A stretch of DNA of 64,000 nucleotides from Gammaproteobacteria bacterium (GCA_026708185.1 JAPOVK010000017.1:1-64000); one strand, 5' to 3'. Counted from the first letter of the stretch, positions 25,818-36,102 are shown. Program-made: numbers and translations. Notes: generated from the letters alone by a model not told the origin.

Positions 25818-28800
25818 TGCGGCGGGCACTCGACGCCGTCTTGGCCGTGGCGATCGCGGAGGCCCGGGTGGCGGCACGGTTGCCGCGCATGTGGGTGTTT
25901 GTGGCGCTCGGTTGCGGCAGCGTGCTCGCGGCCTACGGCTACTACTTCTACGCCCACGGCTACTTCTCGGCGCCGATGCCCGCGATAGCCTATTTCTCGC
26001 CTCGCTTCCAAGCGGCCGCCATGAACGTTTATCTGCTCTGGGTATTCCTGGCCGCGGCGGCGTTCCTCGCGTTCGATGTCGGTCAGCGCAATCACCGCGA
26101 ACGGATCGCGGAAGTCATCGACTGCCGACCGGTCTCCAACCTGGCCTTGATGGCCGGACGGCTCCTCGGGCTGCTGCTTGTCTCCTGGGTGCCGATGCTC
26201 ACGGTCGTCTTGATCGTGCAACTGTTTGGTTTGGGGTCCCGGGCCGCGGGGTGGTGGCTGGGTGAGCCCGTTGAGCCGGTCGCGCAGACGGCATTCCTGC
26301 TGGTCGACGCCCTGCCGATCCTGGCCTTCTGGATCGCGCTCGTGTTGGCGCTTGCGGCGCTAATCCGCAATCGTCTGTTCGTCATCCTGTTGGCCTTGGC
26401 GGTGCTGGGTCTGCAGATGTGGGCGCATACGTTCGTGCCCGCGTACCTGTACGCGGGGTTGTCGCCACTGTCAGCCCAACTCGGCTGGGCGTCAGACATC
26501 GTGCCGCGGTTCGTGGAAACCGAGATGGGCATGCAGCGCGGTGGGCTAGCGCTCCTCGCCGCGGCGTTCGTATGCATTGCCGCAGTTGCGCAGCGCAGGG
26601 CGGACGGCGCTGCCGCTGCTCGGCGCGTCGCAATCGGGGCTGTGCTTGCGGCTGTTGGGGTTCTCGCTGTCGCCTGGGCGACCCTCGAGGGCGTTGACGA
26701 CGTGCAGGTCCGCGAGCAATGGCGGGTCGCGCATGTAAAGGCGGGTGAAGGGCTCACGGTACCCGATGTCGAAAGGGTCTCGGGCAGCATCGTCATCGTG
26801 CCGGGCGATCGGTTGGAACTCGATGTCCGAATGGCGCTGGCGAAGCCTACTGGCCTGAAAACACTCGTCTTCAGTCTCAACCCCGGCATGCTGATCGATG
26901 ATCTCGCGATCGGAGGCCAAGCGGTTCCGTTCAGCCATGAAAATGGCTTGCTCATCGTGGACCTGCCGGCAGCGTTGGCGAGAGACGGCACGACCATGGC
27001 GCTACGAGCCTCCGGCATCCCCGACGAACGCTTTGCCTATCTCGACAGCGCTGTCGATTGGCGCCGCCGGCCACCAACCAACAACCTGGTGCTCCTCGGT
27101 ACCGAGTCCGCCATTTTCGACGGCCGCTTCGTTGCCTTGATGCCGGGGACGGCTTGGCTTCCTCGCGCCGGGGTAAACTTCGCCTGGCCCCACGACTTCC
27201 ATGCTGTCGACCTTACCGTCGAATTGCCGCGTGACTGGCTGGTCGCTGGCCCGGGTCGTCGGGAGGACGTTGGCAACGACGCCCAGCGCTCTCGGGTCCG
27301 CTTCCGTCCCGAGGTGTCTGTGTCCGAAATCGCGCTGCTTGCCGGCCGATTCGAACGGTTGGCCGCCAAGGTCAGGGAGGGCGTCGAGGTGGAGTTGCTG
27401 CTTCATCCGGAGCACTTGGCGACACCCGAGTACTTCGGCGACGCCTCGGACGCCGTGGTAGCGGAAATCGAGCGACTGTTTGGCGAGGCCGACGCACTCG
27501 GGATTCCGTATCCGCTGGGGGCCTTGAGCCTGGTGGAAGTCCCGTCCCGCCTGCGCGGCTATCGCGGCGGGTGGCGCATGCAGACCGCCATGGCGATGCC
27601 TGGCGTCCTCATGGTCAAGGAGCACGGCCTGCCGACTGCGCGCTTCGGCGGGCCGTCGGATGCACGGGCCGTGGCGGAGGCAGACGACCCGGCGCGAGTC
27701 AAGGTGCTTGACCTGTGGGTGCACACCGGCAACGACGTCGTCGGCGGTGCGGACGTCCACCGCGGCTTCGCGCATAACCTGTTCCCCGCCTTCACGCGCG
27801 CGAGCGGGTCTGGCGGGGATGCGGTGAACTTCGTCTGCTTCGAGTTGGCCTTTCGGTTGCTCACCGGGAGCAACCTGCCTTTCGGTAGGGATTTCAGTGC
27901 GCACAGGTTCGACAACAACGGATACTTCGGGGCGGCTCTTGGACGAGCTGCCCAAGCCATGGCCGCAGGGCACTTTGGTCCCTTGAACCTTTTTTCGCCA
28001 TATGTCCAACGCCACTCGGTCTGGACCTTGGCCAGCAGCACGTCGCTTGCGGAACTGGAACGTCACCACGCAGCGAGATTGGCGGAGGACGCGATGCTCC
28101 TGCGTGCTTCGTCCGTCGCGCAGGCCATGTACGACGGGCTGGGGCGAGCTGGCGCGGGCGCCGTCCTGGCGGAGTTGCGTCGGCGATTCGCGGGCCGGAC
28201 GTTCGACGCTGACGACTTGGCATCGACTGCGCTCGGCGTCGGCGCGGACCTAGAGGCGCTCTTGGGTGACTGGCTAGGAGACAGCGGGCTTCCGGGCTAC
28301 TTGGTTGGCCAGGCGCACGTGGTCCGGCTTACCGACGACGAGTCGGGCGGGCAACGCTACCAGGCGCGCGTACACATTCGGAACGACGAGACCGTGCCCG
28401 GCGTTGTCCACGTGTCCACCGACCGTTGGGGGTTCCTGACCCGTGGTTCCGGCCCAGTCCGCGTCCCCGGAATGACCTCGATCGAGGTTGGACTCGTGCT
28501 GCCGGAACCACCGGATCAGCTTTGGCTGCACCCGTACGGGTCGCTCAACCGGACGGCCATCCGCATCGACGTGCCGCTGGACCTCGATCCGACCGGCGCC
28601 GTAGACCAGGAAGCCTTCGTGGGCACCAGGTCGAGCAACTGGGTGCCGCGGAGTTCAGGGATCGTCGTCGATGACCTCGACGCGGGATTCAAGGCGATTG
28701 GCAACAGCTTCGGCAACCGCGTCGGCGCGCTGCGCCGGACGATCCGCTACTGGGAGATCGACGTGGACCAGGGGTTGCCCGTGATGGAACGGCGGCGCGG

Positions 28801-29224
28801 CGAGTGGATTCGCCGGGAAGTGCCGTCGGCCCGGGGAAAGTACCGCCACACCGCGGCCCTTGTTCGCGCGGGCGGCGGCGAGGATCAAGTGGCCTTCGAA
28901 GCGCATCTGGATGGTCCCGGTCGTTGGCAGTTGGACTACCACATCCCGAACAGGCACCTCCCGCCACCTCCGGGCCGGTCCGATGACTTCGCGGCCACCG
29001 TCTTCGACGCTTTGGGCAGCATGGACCTGCGACTTGAGAGCGGCGGCGTGGTAACAGCGATAGCGTTCGATGCGGGGGCCGCGGAGATCGGCTGGAACAA
29101 GGTCGGCGAATTCGACCTGAACCACCGCGATGTGCGTCTGGTGGTCAGCAACCGGACCGACGGCGAGACGGTGGTCGCCGATGCGATCCGCTGGCGACGC
29201 ATCGATGGCTCGCCGACGCGCTGA
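25817..29224 (+). CDS. Giant ABC-2 permease/M1-like/golvesin-C-like fusion protein, paralogue 1
   Basis: A 1,135-residue membrane protein. Residues 1-295 hold about seven hydrophobic segments (about 26-46, 68-88, 108-137, 160-185, 188-205, 243-262, 271-292) resembling ABC-2-type permeases found fused to M1 aminopeptidases. Residues about 300-840 follow the M1 layout (RFAYLDSAVDWR, ALMPGTAWLPRAG, LSLVEVPSRLRGYRGGWRM at about 570), but where HExxH should lie there is RGFAHNLFPAF (about 649), so metallopeptidase chemistry is unlikely. Residues 950-1133 resemble golvesin C-terminal domains (IGWNKVGEFD, TVVADAIRW). GTG start overlaps the acylase stop by one base. Confidence 0.8.
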   Translation: MRRALDAVLAVAIAEARVAARLPRMWVFVALGCGSVLAAYGYYFYAHGYFSAPMPAIAYFSPRFQAAAMNVYLLWVFLAAAAFLAFDVGQRNHRERIAEVIDCRPVSNLALMAGRLLGLLLVSWVPMLTVVLIVQLFGLGSRAAGWWLGEPVEPVAQTAFLLVDALPILAFWIALVLALAALIRNRLFVILLALAVLGLQMWAHTFVPAYLYAGLSPLSAQLGWASDIVPRFVETEMGMQRGGLALLAAAFVCIAAVAQRRADGAAAARRVAIGAVLAAVGVLAVAWATLEGVDDVQVREQWRVAHVKAGEGLTVPDVERVSGSIVIVPGDRLELDVRMALAKPTGLKTLVFSLNPGMLIDDLAIGGQAVPFSHENGLLIVDLPAALARDGTTMALRASGIPDERFAYLDSAVDWRRRPPTNNLVLLGTESAIFDGRFVALMPGTAWLPRAGVNFAWPHDFHAVDLTVELPRDWLVAGPGRREDVGNDAQRSRVRFRPEVSVSEIALLAGRFERLAAKVREGVEVELLLHPEHLATPEYFGDASDAVVAEIERLFGEADALGIPYPLGALSLVEVPSRLRGYRGGWRMQTAMAMPGVLMVKEHGLPTARFGGPSDARAVAEADDPARVKVLDLWVHTGNDVVGGADVHRGFAHNLFPAFTRASGSGGDAVNFVCFELAFRLLTGSNLPFGRDFSAHRFDNNGYFGAALGRAAQAMAAGHFGPLNLFSPYVQRHSVWTLASSTSLAELERHHAARLAEDAMLLRASSVAQAMYDGLGRAGAGAVLAELRRRFAGRTFDADDLASTALGVGADLEALLGDWLGDSGLPGYLVGQAHVVRLTDDESGGQRYQARVHIRNDETVPGVVHVSTDRWGFLTRGSGPVRVPGMTSIEVGLVLPEPPDQLWLHPYGSLNRTAIRIDVPLDLDPTGAVDQEAFVGTRSSNWVPRSSGIVVDDLDAGFKAIGNSFGNRVGALRRTIRYWEIDVDQGLPVMERRRGEWIRREVPSARGKYRHTAALVRAGGGEDQVAFEAHLDGPGRWQLDYHIPNRHLPPPPGRSDDFAATVFDALGSMDLRLESGGVVTAIAFDAGAAEIGWNKVGEFDLNHRDVRLVVSNRTDGETVVADAIRWRRIDGSPTR

Positions 29225-29245
29225 CCGCCACCGGCCGTCGACTCC

Positions 29246-32200
29246 ATGATGACCGTGTTGCCGGGCCTCGACGCCGCGGTCGCGGTCGCCGCGAGCGAGT
29301 TGCGTAGCGCACGACAACGGTGGCGCACATGGCTTAGCGTCGGTTTCGGCATCGCCGTGCTGTTCGTCCTCTACGGGTTCTATGCGTTTGTATACGCCGA
29401 GTTTTCTGGCAGCGACCCCGTGATGGAGTACTACTCGCCGCGCTTCGCGGCATCGTACGGCCAGACCTACGTGCTCTGGCTGCTCCTCGCCGGGCTGCTG
29501 CTGTTGGCGTTCGATGTGCAACACCGGGACCGACGTGAACGCATGGCCGACGTGCTGGACGCGCGGCCGGCGTCGAACGTGGGGGTCTTGTTTGGTCGGC
29601 TCGTGGGCATCGTTCTCGCGGCCTGGCTACCGCTGGCGGCCGCATGTGCGCTGATCCAGCTCTTCGGTTTCGTGGCCCAGACGTCGGGCCTGCGGTTTGG
29701 CGAGCCGAACGAGCCGTATGCGCAAGCTGCGTTTGTGTTTCTTGACGCGCTGCCGGTGATGGTGCTTTGGGTTGCCCTCGTCCTGTTCCTGTCGGCCGTT
29801 CTGCGCGGTCGGTTGGCCGTGCTTGTCGCCGCCGTCGTGCTGCTCGCCGCGCAGATCGCGGCGTACGCGGCCGCTCCGGCCTATCTCGCTGCGACGTTGT
29901 CGCCCCTGTCCGCGAACGTCGGATGGGCTTCCGACATGGTGCCGCGGTTTGCCGAGACGTCGTCCGTCGTGCAGCGCGGCGCGGGTATTCTGGTTGCGTG
30001 CGGCCTCGTACTGCTGGCGGCCGCAGCAAGCCGACGCGCTGACGGTGTCCGGGCACGCCGTCGGGTCGTCGTGGGTTTGGCCCTAGTCGCCCTCGGCGTG
30101 GTGGGATCAACGTGGCTCGCCGTCGATGCCGAGGCCGACATCCGGCTGAGGAGCGACTGGCAGGCCGTACATGAAGACGCGTCGGGGGCAGCAGTGCCGG
30201 ACATAGTCCGGTTGACTGGTGACGTGCGCATCGTGCCGGGTCGAGAGCTGCGCGAGACCGTCGTGGTGGAATTCACGGTCCGCGCGAACGCCACGACAGG
30301 CGTCGTGTTCAGCTTGAACCCGGGCATGCAAGTCGAAGACTTGCGCCTCGACGGCGAGCCCGTGTCATTTCGCCACGACGGCGGGCTGCTAGCGATCGCC
30401 GTCAGCGCGCCCTTGTCGGTGGCGCGGACGTACAGGCTCGAAATCACCGCTACCGGCATCCCCGATGCCCGTTTCGCGTACTTGGACAGTGCGGTGGACT
30501 GGCGGCACAGGCCGGTGACCAACCGAATCGGGCTGCTCGGCCACGAAGGCCTGATCTTCGATCGCCGGTATGTCGCGCTGATGCCTGATGCCGCGTGGTT
30601 GCCGCGCGCGGGGCCGAACGTTGCCTCGGGAGGTCGCGAAACTGACTTCCTCAGCTTGGACCTTGCTGTTCACGTACCCGCCGGATGGTCGGTGGCAGGG
30701 CCTGGCTCGGCGCTTCGTGAGCCTGACCATGACGGGTCGTTCCGATTCGCGCCCCGTGCGCCGATCACTGACTTCGGCCTGTTCGCAGGGCCTTATGAGC
30801 GCATGGCGACCGAAGTGCGCGGCGTGGAGTTCGAACTCCTGCTGCACCCGGGCCACCTGCGGAATGTGGCGTTCTTCGCCGATGCCGGTGAGCAGCTCGA
30901 GGAACGCGTGGACGAAGTGCTCCGCGAAGCCGAACGACTCGGTCTCGGATATCCCTACGATGGCTTGAGCGTGGTCGAGGTGCCTTCACGCCTGCGGACG
31001 TACCGCGGCGGTTGGCTGATGCCGTCGGCGAGGGGTCTGCCGGGCGTGCTGCTCCTCAGGGAGCAGGGCATGCCTGTGGCGGATTTCGAACGGTGGTTCG
31101 AGGACGCAGCGGATTACGCGGAGTGGGCTGGTGGCATTGCGGAAGCGAAAGCACGGTCGTTGTGGTACTACACGTTCAACGACCGTGGCGGCGGGGACTT
31201 GTTCGCGGGCTTCGCTGGTCAGCTCTTTAGCCTGCAGACAGCGGCTGTCGGTGCTGGCGCGGACATAGTCGACCTGGTGACGCGCGAGCTTGCTTCACGC
31301 GTGCTCTTCGAAGCCAACCACGTCCCCATCGCCAAGGAGTTCAGCGCACACCAGTTCGATGCCAGTGCTTACCTCGGCGCACCGATCGGCGAGGTGATAC
31401 GCGCGGCCATCGGCGGCTACATCGCGCACCTGCCACGCATCTTCTATCCGAACGTCGATCGTCCGTCGGTCTGGGAGTTCGCCGCGCAGGTCCCGCTCGC
31501 GGAACTGCCCATGCAGCACGACAGCGACCGCGCGAGCGAGGCTTTGCTGTTGAAAGGCACGGCGATCGCTCGTTCCGTCTACGACGGGCTGGGCCGACAG
31601 GGAGCAGCGGCTCTGCTGGCGGAGATTCGAAAGCGGTATTCGGGGACAGTGTTTGGCACGGACCGTCTCCAGGCCACGCCGGAACTGAACCGTCTGCTGG
31701 GCGGCTGGCTGACGGAAACAGGAATGCCCGGCCTGCACGCGTCCGCCGCCGACTTGAACCGACTCAGCGACGCGGACGATGGCACACCGCGCTACCAGAT
31801 CCTCGTCCGCGTACGGAACGACGAGGCTGTGCCGGGCGTCGTGCGCCTCTCCGACGAACGCTGGAACCTCGCGCTGCGCGGCACGCCGGCGACGCGTATT
31901 GGGGGCCATGAGTCCTTGGAAATCGGCTGGATCGTCCCGGGTCCGCCGAATCAACTGTGGCTGCATTCGCATCTGTCCTTGAATCGACGATCACTGCGCG
32001 TCGCGCTGCCCGACGGTCCCGTGGCCGAGGCTGCTCCGACGCTGGTCCCGTTCGAAGGAGCGCGTTCGGTGGATTGGCGCTCACCGGAACCCGCGGGGAT
32101 CATCGTCGACGACCTGGACGCCGGGTTCAGCGTGCAAGACGAAGCGGGCGGCCTACGCCTACGCGGCGGCCTCGGCGATGCGTTTCGCCTCTGGCAGATC

Positions 32201-32692
32201 GAACTTGACCAGGGCCTCCCGGTTTGGGAGCGGCAACGCGGCGAGTGGTCCCGCCAGCCGACCCCCACGGCATGGGGAAAGTACCGCCACACGGCCGTGC
32301 AGGCGCGGGCGGGCGCCGGTTCGCGCAAGGTTGTGTTCACGGCGGTGTTGCCGACGCTAGGCGACTGGACTTTGTACTACCACATCCCCGATCGCCATCT
32401 CCCCGCACCCGCGGGTGCCGGCGAGGACGCCGCAGTCACTTCGTTCGGTGCCCTGGGCGTGCTGGATCTGCGTGTCGTCAGCGGCGGTGACGAAGTCCCG
32501 GTCGCGTTCGATGCCGGGGCCGCCGAAGCCGGCTGGGCCAAGGTCGGAGACTTCGATGTGGCGGACCGGCACGTGCGAGTCGTTGTCAGCAATCGAACGG
32601 ATGGGGAGACGGTGGTCGCCGATGCGGTCCGCTGGCTGCCGTCCGGCGAGCGCTCGACCGGCGAAGTCCCGGTTACGCGGGGTCTGCCGTAA
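29246..32692 (+). CDS. Giant ABC-2 permease/M1-like/golvesin-C-like fusion protein, paralogue 2
   Basis: A 1,148-residue paralogue of the preceding protein and the most divergent of the three. The membrane part again spans roughly the first 300 residues (VLFVLYGFYAFVY, YVLWLLLAGLLLLAFDV). The RFAYLDSAVDWRHRPVTN block, ALMPDAAWLPRAG and LSVVEVPSRLRTYRGGW (about 574) are conserved, and at the peptidase position it has FAGFAGQLFSLQ (about 652), even further from HExxH. The C-terminus repeats the golvesin-like domain from about 952 with GWAKVGDFDVADRHV and ETVVADAVRW. Starts 21 bases after paralogue 1 (ATG 29246 or 29249); its TAA overlaps the ATG of paralogue 3. Confidence 0.8.
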   Translation: MMTVLPGLDAAVAVAASELRSARQRWRTWLSVGFGIAVLFVLYGFYAFVYAEFSGSDPVMEYYSPRFAASYGQTYVLWLLLAGLLLLAFDVQHRDRRERMADVLDARPASNVGVLFGRLVGIVLAAWLPLAAACALIQLFGFVAQTSGLRFGEPNEPYAQAAFVFLDALPVMVLWVALVLFLSAVLRGRLAVLVAAVVLLAAQIAAYAAAPAYLAATLSPLSANVGWASDMVPRFAETSSVVQRGAGILVACGLVLLAAAASRRADGVRARRRVVVGLALVALGVVGSTWLAVDAEADIRLRSDWQAVHEDASGAAVPDIVRLTGDVRIVPGRELRETVVVEFTVRANATTGVVFSLNPGMQVEDLRLDGEPVSFRHDGGLLAIAVSAPLSVARTYRLEITATGIPDARFAYLDSAVDWRHRPVTNRIGLLGHEGLIFDRRYVALMPDAAWLPRAGPNVASGGRETDFLSLDLAVHVPAGWSVAGPGSALREPDHDGSFRFAPRAPITDFGLFAGPYERMATEVRGVEFELLLHPGHLRNVAFFADAGEQLEERVDEVLREAERLGLGYPYDGLSVVEVPSRLRTYRGGWLMPSARGLPGVLLLREQGMPVADFERWFEDAADYAEWAGGIAEAKARSLWYYTFNDRGGGDLFAGFAGQLFSLQTAAVGAGADIVDLVTRELASRVLFEANHVPIAKEFSAHQFDASAYLGAPIGEVIRAAIGGYIAHLPRIFYPNVDRPSVWEFAAQVPLAELPMQHDSDRASEALLLKGTAIARSVYDGLGRQGAAALLAEIRKRYSGTVFGTDRLQATPELNRLLGGWLTETGMPGLHASAADLNRLSDADDGTPRYQILVRVRNDEAVPGVVRLSDERWNLALRGTPATRIGGHESLEIGWIVPGPPNQLWLHSHLSLNRRSLRVALPDGPVAEAAPTLVPFEGARSVDWRSPEPAGIIVDDLDAGFSVQDEAGGLRLRGGLGDAFRLWQIELDQGLPVWERQRGEWSRQPTPTAWGKYRHTAVQARAGAGSRKVVFTAVLPTLGDWTLYYHIPDRHLPAPAGAGEDAAVTSFGALGVLDLRVVSGGDEVPVAFDAGAAEAGWAKVGDFDVADRHVRVVVSNRTDGETVVADAVRWLPSGERSTGEVPVTRGLP

Positions 32693-35600
32693 TGCCGCAG
32701 ACGATCCGTGCCACGCTAGCGGTCGCGGCCGCCGAGGCCCGTTCCGCGAGACGGTCGACGCGGACCTGGGTTTTCGTCGCCCTCGGCGCGGCAATCGCAC
32801 TCGGCGTCTATGCCTACTACTTCTACGTGCATGGCTACATGTCGGCTTTCTTGCCGGTCGCGGGGTACTACTCGCCGCGGTTCCAGGCAGCGGCCATCAA
32901 CGTCTACTTGCTCTGGGTCTTCGTGGCCGGGGTGGCGTTCTTGGCCTTCGACATCGGTGCCCGCGACGTGCGGGTTCGCGTCGCAGACGTCGTCGACAGT
33001 CGACCGCTGAGCAACATGGCCTTGCTGACCGGGCGGCTCATCGGCGTGTTGTGCGTGGCCTGGCTACCGATCCTCCTGGTGGTCTCGCTGGTGCAGTTGT
33101 CTGCATCGGTGGCGCGGGACGTGGGCTGGTGGTTCGGCGAGCCCGTGGAGCCTTTCAGCCAAACCGCCTTCGTCCTGCTCGACAGCTTGCCGATCCTCAC
33201 GTTCTGGATCGGCTTCGTGCTCCTGCTCGACGCGGTCGTGCGCAATCGACTGGTCGTGCTGCTCGTCGCGTTGTCGACCCTGGCGTTGCAGATCTGGGCG
33301 TATGGCACCGCGCCGGTCTACCTGTACGTCCCGCTGTCGCCCCTGTCGGCACAGGTCGGCTGGGCGTCGGACATGGTTCCCCGGGTTGCGGAAGCCGAGA
33401 TGGTCGTCCAGCGCGGCGCCCTGGTCCTGTTTGCGGCGGCGTTCGTGTGCGTGGCTGCGGTCGCGCATCCGCGTGTTGACAGGACGGTCCGGGGTCCACG
33501 CCTCGCCGCTGCAGGAGTACTTACGGTTCTGGCCGTCTCGGGCGTTGCATGGGCGGTTTGGCAGAGTGCTGCAGACCTGAATGTCCGCACGCATTGGCGG
33601 GCGGTGCACGAGGAGGTCAAAGCGGTTCCGGGTGTTGCGGATGTCGAGCAGATCGCTGGCGAGGTCGTGGTGGTACCTGGCGTGCAACTGCAACTGGACC
33701 TTCGGATGACGTTGGCAGGGCCGCCCGGCGCGACGCGGCTGACATTCAGCTTCAATCCAGGAATGCGCGTCGAGCACCTCAGCGTGCGCGATCAAGGCGT
33801 ACGCTTCAGCCACGAAGATGGCCTGCTCGTGTTCGATCTGCCGCAAACCTTGGCACCGGGCGATCGCGAAACTGTCCGGCTCGGTGCCGTCGGCGTTCCG
33901 GACCTGCGCTTCGCCTATCTGGACAGCGCGGTCGACTGGCGACAACGGCCAGCCGACAGTCCAATCGCGCTGCTGGGTACGGAGCCGGCGCTGTTCGACC
34001 GCCGATTCGTCGCGCTGATGCCGGCGACCGCATGGCTGCCGGTCGCCGGAGCCAACCTGGCTTTGCCGGGGAGCGCGACGGACTTCTTCAACCTGGACCT
34101 GACGGTGGAAGCGCCGAGGGGCTGGCTGGTCGCGGTTCCTGGTCGACGCGAGGAGATCGATGGTGACGGAAACCGGGTCAGGTTCCGTCCCGCCTGGCCC
34201 GTAGCCGAGGTGGGACTGCTCGCGAGCCAATTCGAGCGGTTCGCCAGGACCGTTGCCGGGGTGCACGTCGAACTGCTGCTGCATCCCGAGCATGTCCAGA
34301 ACGTGGCGTACTTCGCTGATGCTGGGGACGCCTTGGCGACCCGGATCGATCAACTGTTGGCCGTCGCCGACGCCCACGGCATCGCCTATCCGCTGGATTC
34401 CCTCAGCGTGGTGGAGGTCCCAACGCGCCTGCGAGGCTATCGGGGTGGCTGGCGCCTAGGTACCGCGATGGCCTTGCCCGGGGTCCTGCTGATCAAGGAG
34501 CAGAGCCCGCCGACGGTGAGTTACCGCGGTCCGTTGGCGAAAGCGCAGGCCGCGCAAGGTGATGCGGCGAAGGCCAAGCTGGGTGCTTTGGTCCAGCTCA
34601 CCCTCAATGACGACCTGACCGGCGGGGACGTGAGTCGAGGCCTTGCTCACAACCTGTTCTCGGCGTTCACACACGCTCGTGGACCGGGTGCAGACGCGCT
34701 GAACTTCGTGTGCGCTGAATTGACGTACCGGCTGCTGCTCAACAACCGCATCCCGCATTCCCTGGGCTTCAGCGCACACCGCTTCGACTTCGATGCGGCC
34801 TTCGGGGCGGCCATCTGGCACGCCGGGTTAGGCATGGCGACGGGTCGGCCCAGCATGCCACCAGTACTCGGCCCCAGAGGGCGAATCTACCATTCGTCCG
34901 TGTGGAGCTTGCTCTCGACGGTACCGCTGGCCGACCTCGAGCGCCACAACGCACCAAGCCTGGCCGAGGACGCGATGCTGCTGCGCGGCGCATCGGTGGC
35001 ACTGGTCATGTACGACGGACTGGGGCGCTCGGGCGCGGGTGCGGTGCTCGCGCAGTTGCGGCGGCGGTTCGCGGGGCGAACCTTCGATGCCGACGAATTC
35101 TCGGTGGCCGCGGAGTCGGCTGGTGTCGACTTGAACGCCCTCTTGGGCGACTGGCTCACGAATCCCGGGCTGCCGGGCTACCTGGTCGACCAAGCGCGGG
35201 TCGTTCGGCTCGCAGATGAAGCAGGAGCGCAACGCTACCAGGTCCGCGTCCACATGCGTAACGACGAACCTGTACCGGGCGTGTTCCGCGTTTCCACCGA
35301 CGAATCCGGGTTCTTGACGCGCGGTACGGATCCGATCCGTATTCCGGGAACGACCTCCATGGAAGTGGGCCTGGTGTTGTCTGAGCCACCCAACCAGCTT
35401 TGGCTCCATCCGTACAACGCCTCGCGGAACCGCCGTTCCATTCGCATCGGCCTGGCTGATTTCGACCCTGCGCAGATCGCGCGACAGGAGGCGCTGGAAG
35501 GCGGCGGTCCAAGCGACTGGCAGCCGCGCAGCCACGGGATCGTCGTCGATGACCTCGACGGTGGATTCGCAGTCGTGGGCAACGACAGCGGCACGCGCCT

Positions 35601-36102
35601 AGGCGGCTTTGGATCCGCGTACGGTGGTTTCGAGATCGACGTGGACCAAGGCTTGCCGGTGATTGAGCAACAGCGCGGCGCCTGGTTCCGACCACAGGTC
35701 CCTTCTGCCTGGGGCAAGTACCGTCAGACCGCCGCCTTGGTCCATCCAGGGCCCGGGGACCAGGCGGTCGTGTTCGAGGCTCGACTGGACGCGTCGCGGT
35801 GGGAACTGGCCTACCACCTTCCGGACAGGCATGTGCCCCCGCGACGGGGCCGGTCGGGCGAGTTCGCATCTACGGTGTTCGACGCGCCCGGTCGTCTCGA
35901 GATGCTTCTCGTCGAGAGCGGTGGTCAGGAGACGACAGTCAGGTTCGATGCCGGCGCGGCGGAGGTCGGCTGGAACAAGGTCGGCGAGTTCGACCTCGCG
36001 CACGGCAACGTGCGTCTGTTCGTCACGAACCGGACCGATGGCGAAGTCGTGGTCGCCGACGCGATCCGTTGGACACGCGCCGCGGTTGACCGCGAGCCTT
36101 GA
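32692..36102 (+). CDS. Giant ABC-2 permease/M1-like/golvesin-C-like fusion protein, paralogue 3
   Basis: A 1,136-residue paralogue, closest to paralogue 1 throughout (for example WVFVALGAAIALGVYAYYFY against WVFVALGCGSVLAAYGYYFY). It has the same order: about seven membrane segments, beta region, M1-like region with LSVVEVPTRLRGYRGGWR at about 570 and RGLAHNLFSAF at about 646 instead of HExxH, then a golvesin-C-like tail (VGWNKVGEFDLAHGNV, VVVADAIRWTR). ATG 32692 overlaps the stop of paralogue 2 (TAATG). No ABC ATPase gene accompanies the three, unlike known permease/aminopeptidase fusions, so the transport energy source is unclear. Confidence 0.8.
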   Translation: MPQTIRATLAVAAAEARSARRSTRTWVFVALGAAIALGVYAYYFYVHGYMSAFLPVAGYYSPRFQAAAINVYLLWVFVAGVAFLAFDIGARDVRVRVADVVDSRPLSNMALLTGRLIGVLCVAWLPILLVVSLVQLSASVARDVGWWFGEPVEPFSQTAFVLLDSLPILTFWIGFVLLLDAVVRNRLVVLLVALSTLALQIWAYGTAPVYLYVPLSPLSAQVGWASDMVPRVAEAEMVVQRGALVLFAAAFVCVAAVAHPRVDRTVRGPRLAAAGVLTVLAVSGVAWAVWQSAADLNVRTHWRAVHEEVKAVPGVADVEQIAGEVVVVPGVQLQLDLRMTLAGPPGATRLTFSFNPGMRVEHLSVRDQGVRFSHEDGLLVFDLPQTLAPGDRETVRLGAVGVPDLRFAYLDSAVDWRQRPADSPIALLGTEPALFDRRFVALMPATAWLPVAGANLALPGSATDFFNLDLTVEAPRGWLVAVPGRREEIDGDGNRVRFRPAWPVAEVGLLASQFERFARTVAGVHVELLLHPEHVQNVAYFADAGDALATRIDQLLAVADAHGIAYPLDSLSVVEVPTRLRGYRGGWRLGTAMALPGVLLIKEQSPPTVSYRGPLAKAQAAQGDAAKAKLGALVQLTLNDDLTGGDVSRGLAHNLFSAFTHARGPGADALNFVCAELTYRLLLNNRIPHSLGFSAHRFDFDAAFGAAIWHAGLGMATGRPSMPPVLGPRGRIYHSSVWSLLSTVPLADLERHNAPSLAEDAMLLRGASVALVMYDGLGRSGAGAVLAQLRRRFAGRTFDADEFSVAAESAGVDLNALLGDWLTNPGLPGYLVDQARVVRLADEAGAQRYQVRVHMRNDEPVPGVFRVSTDESGFLTRGTDPIRIPGTTSMEVGLVLSEPPNQLWLHPYNASRNRRSIRIGLADFDPAQIARQEALEGGGPSDWQPRSHGIVVDDLDGGFAVVGNDSGTRLGGFGSAYGGFEIDVDQGLPVIEQQRGAWFRPQVPSAWGKYRQTAALVHPGPGDQAVVFEARLDASRWELAYHLPDRHVPPRRGRSGEFASTVFDAPGRLEMLLVESGGQETTVRFDAGAAEVGWNKVGEFDLAHGNVRLFVTNRTDGEVVVADAIRWTRAAVDREP

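Noticed and set aside
25817-36102. Three active M1 aminopeptidases
   Set aside because: None has HExxH-(X18)-E; the aligned segments are RGFAHNLF, FAGFAGQLF and RGLAHNLF.
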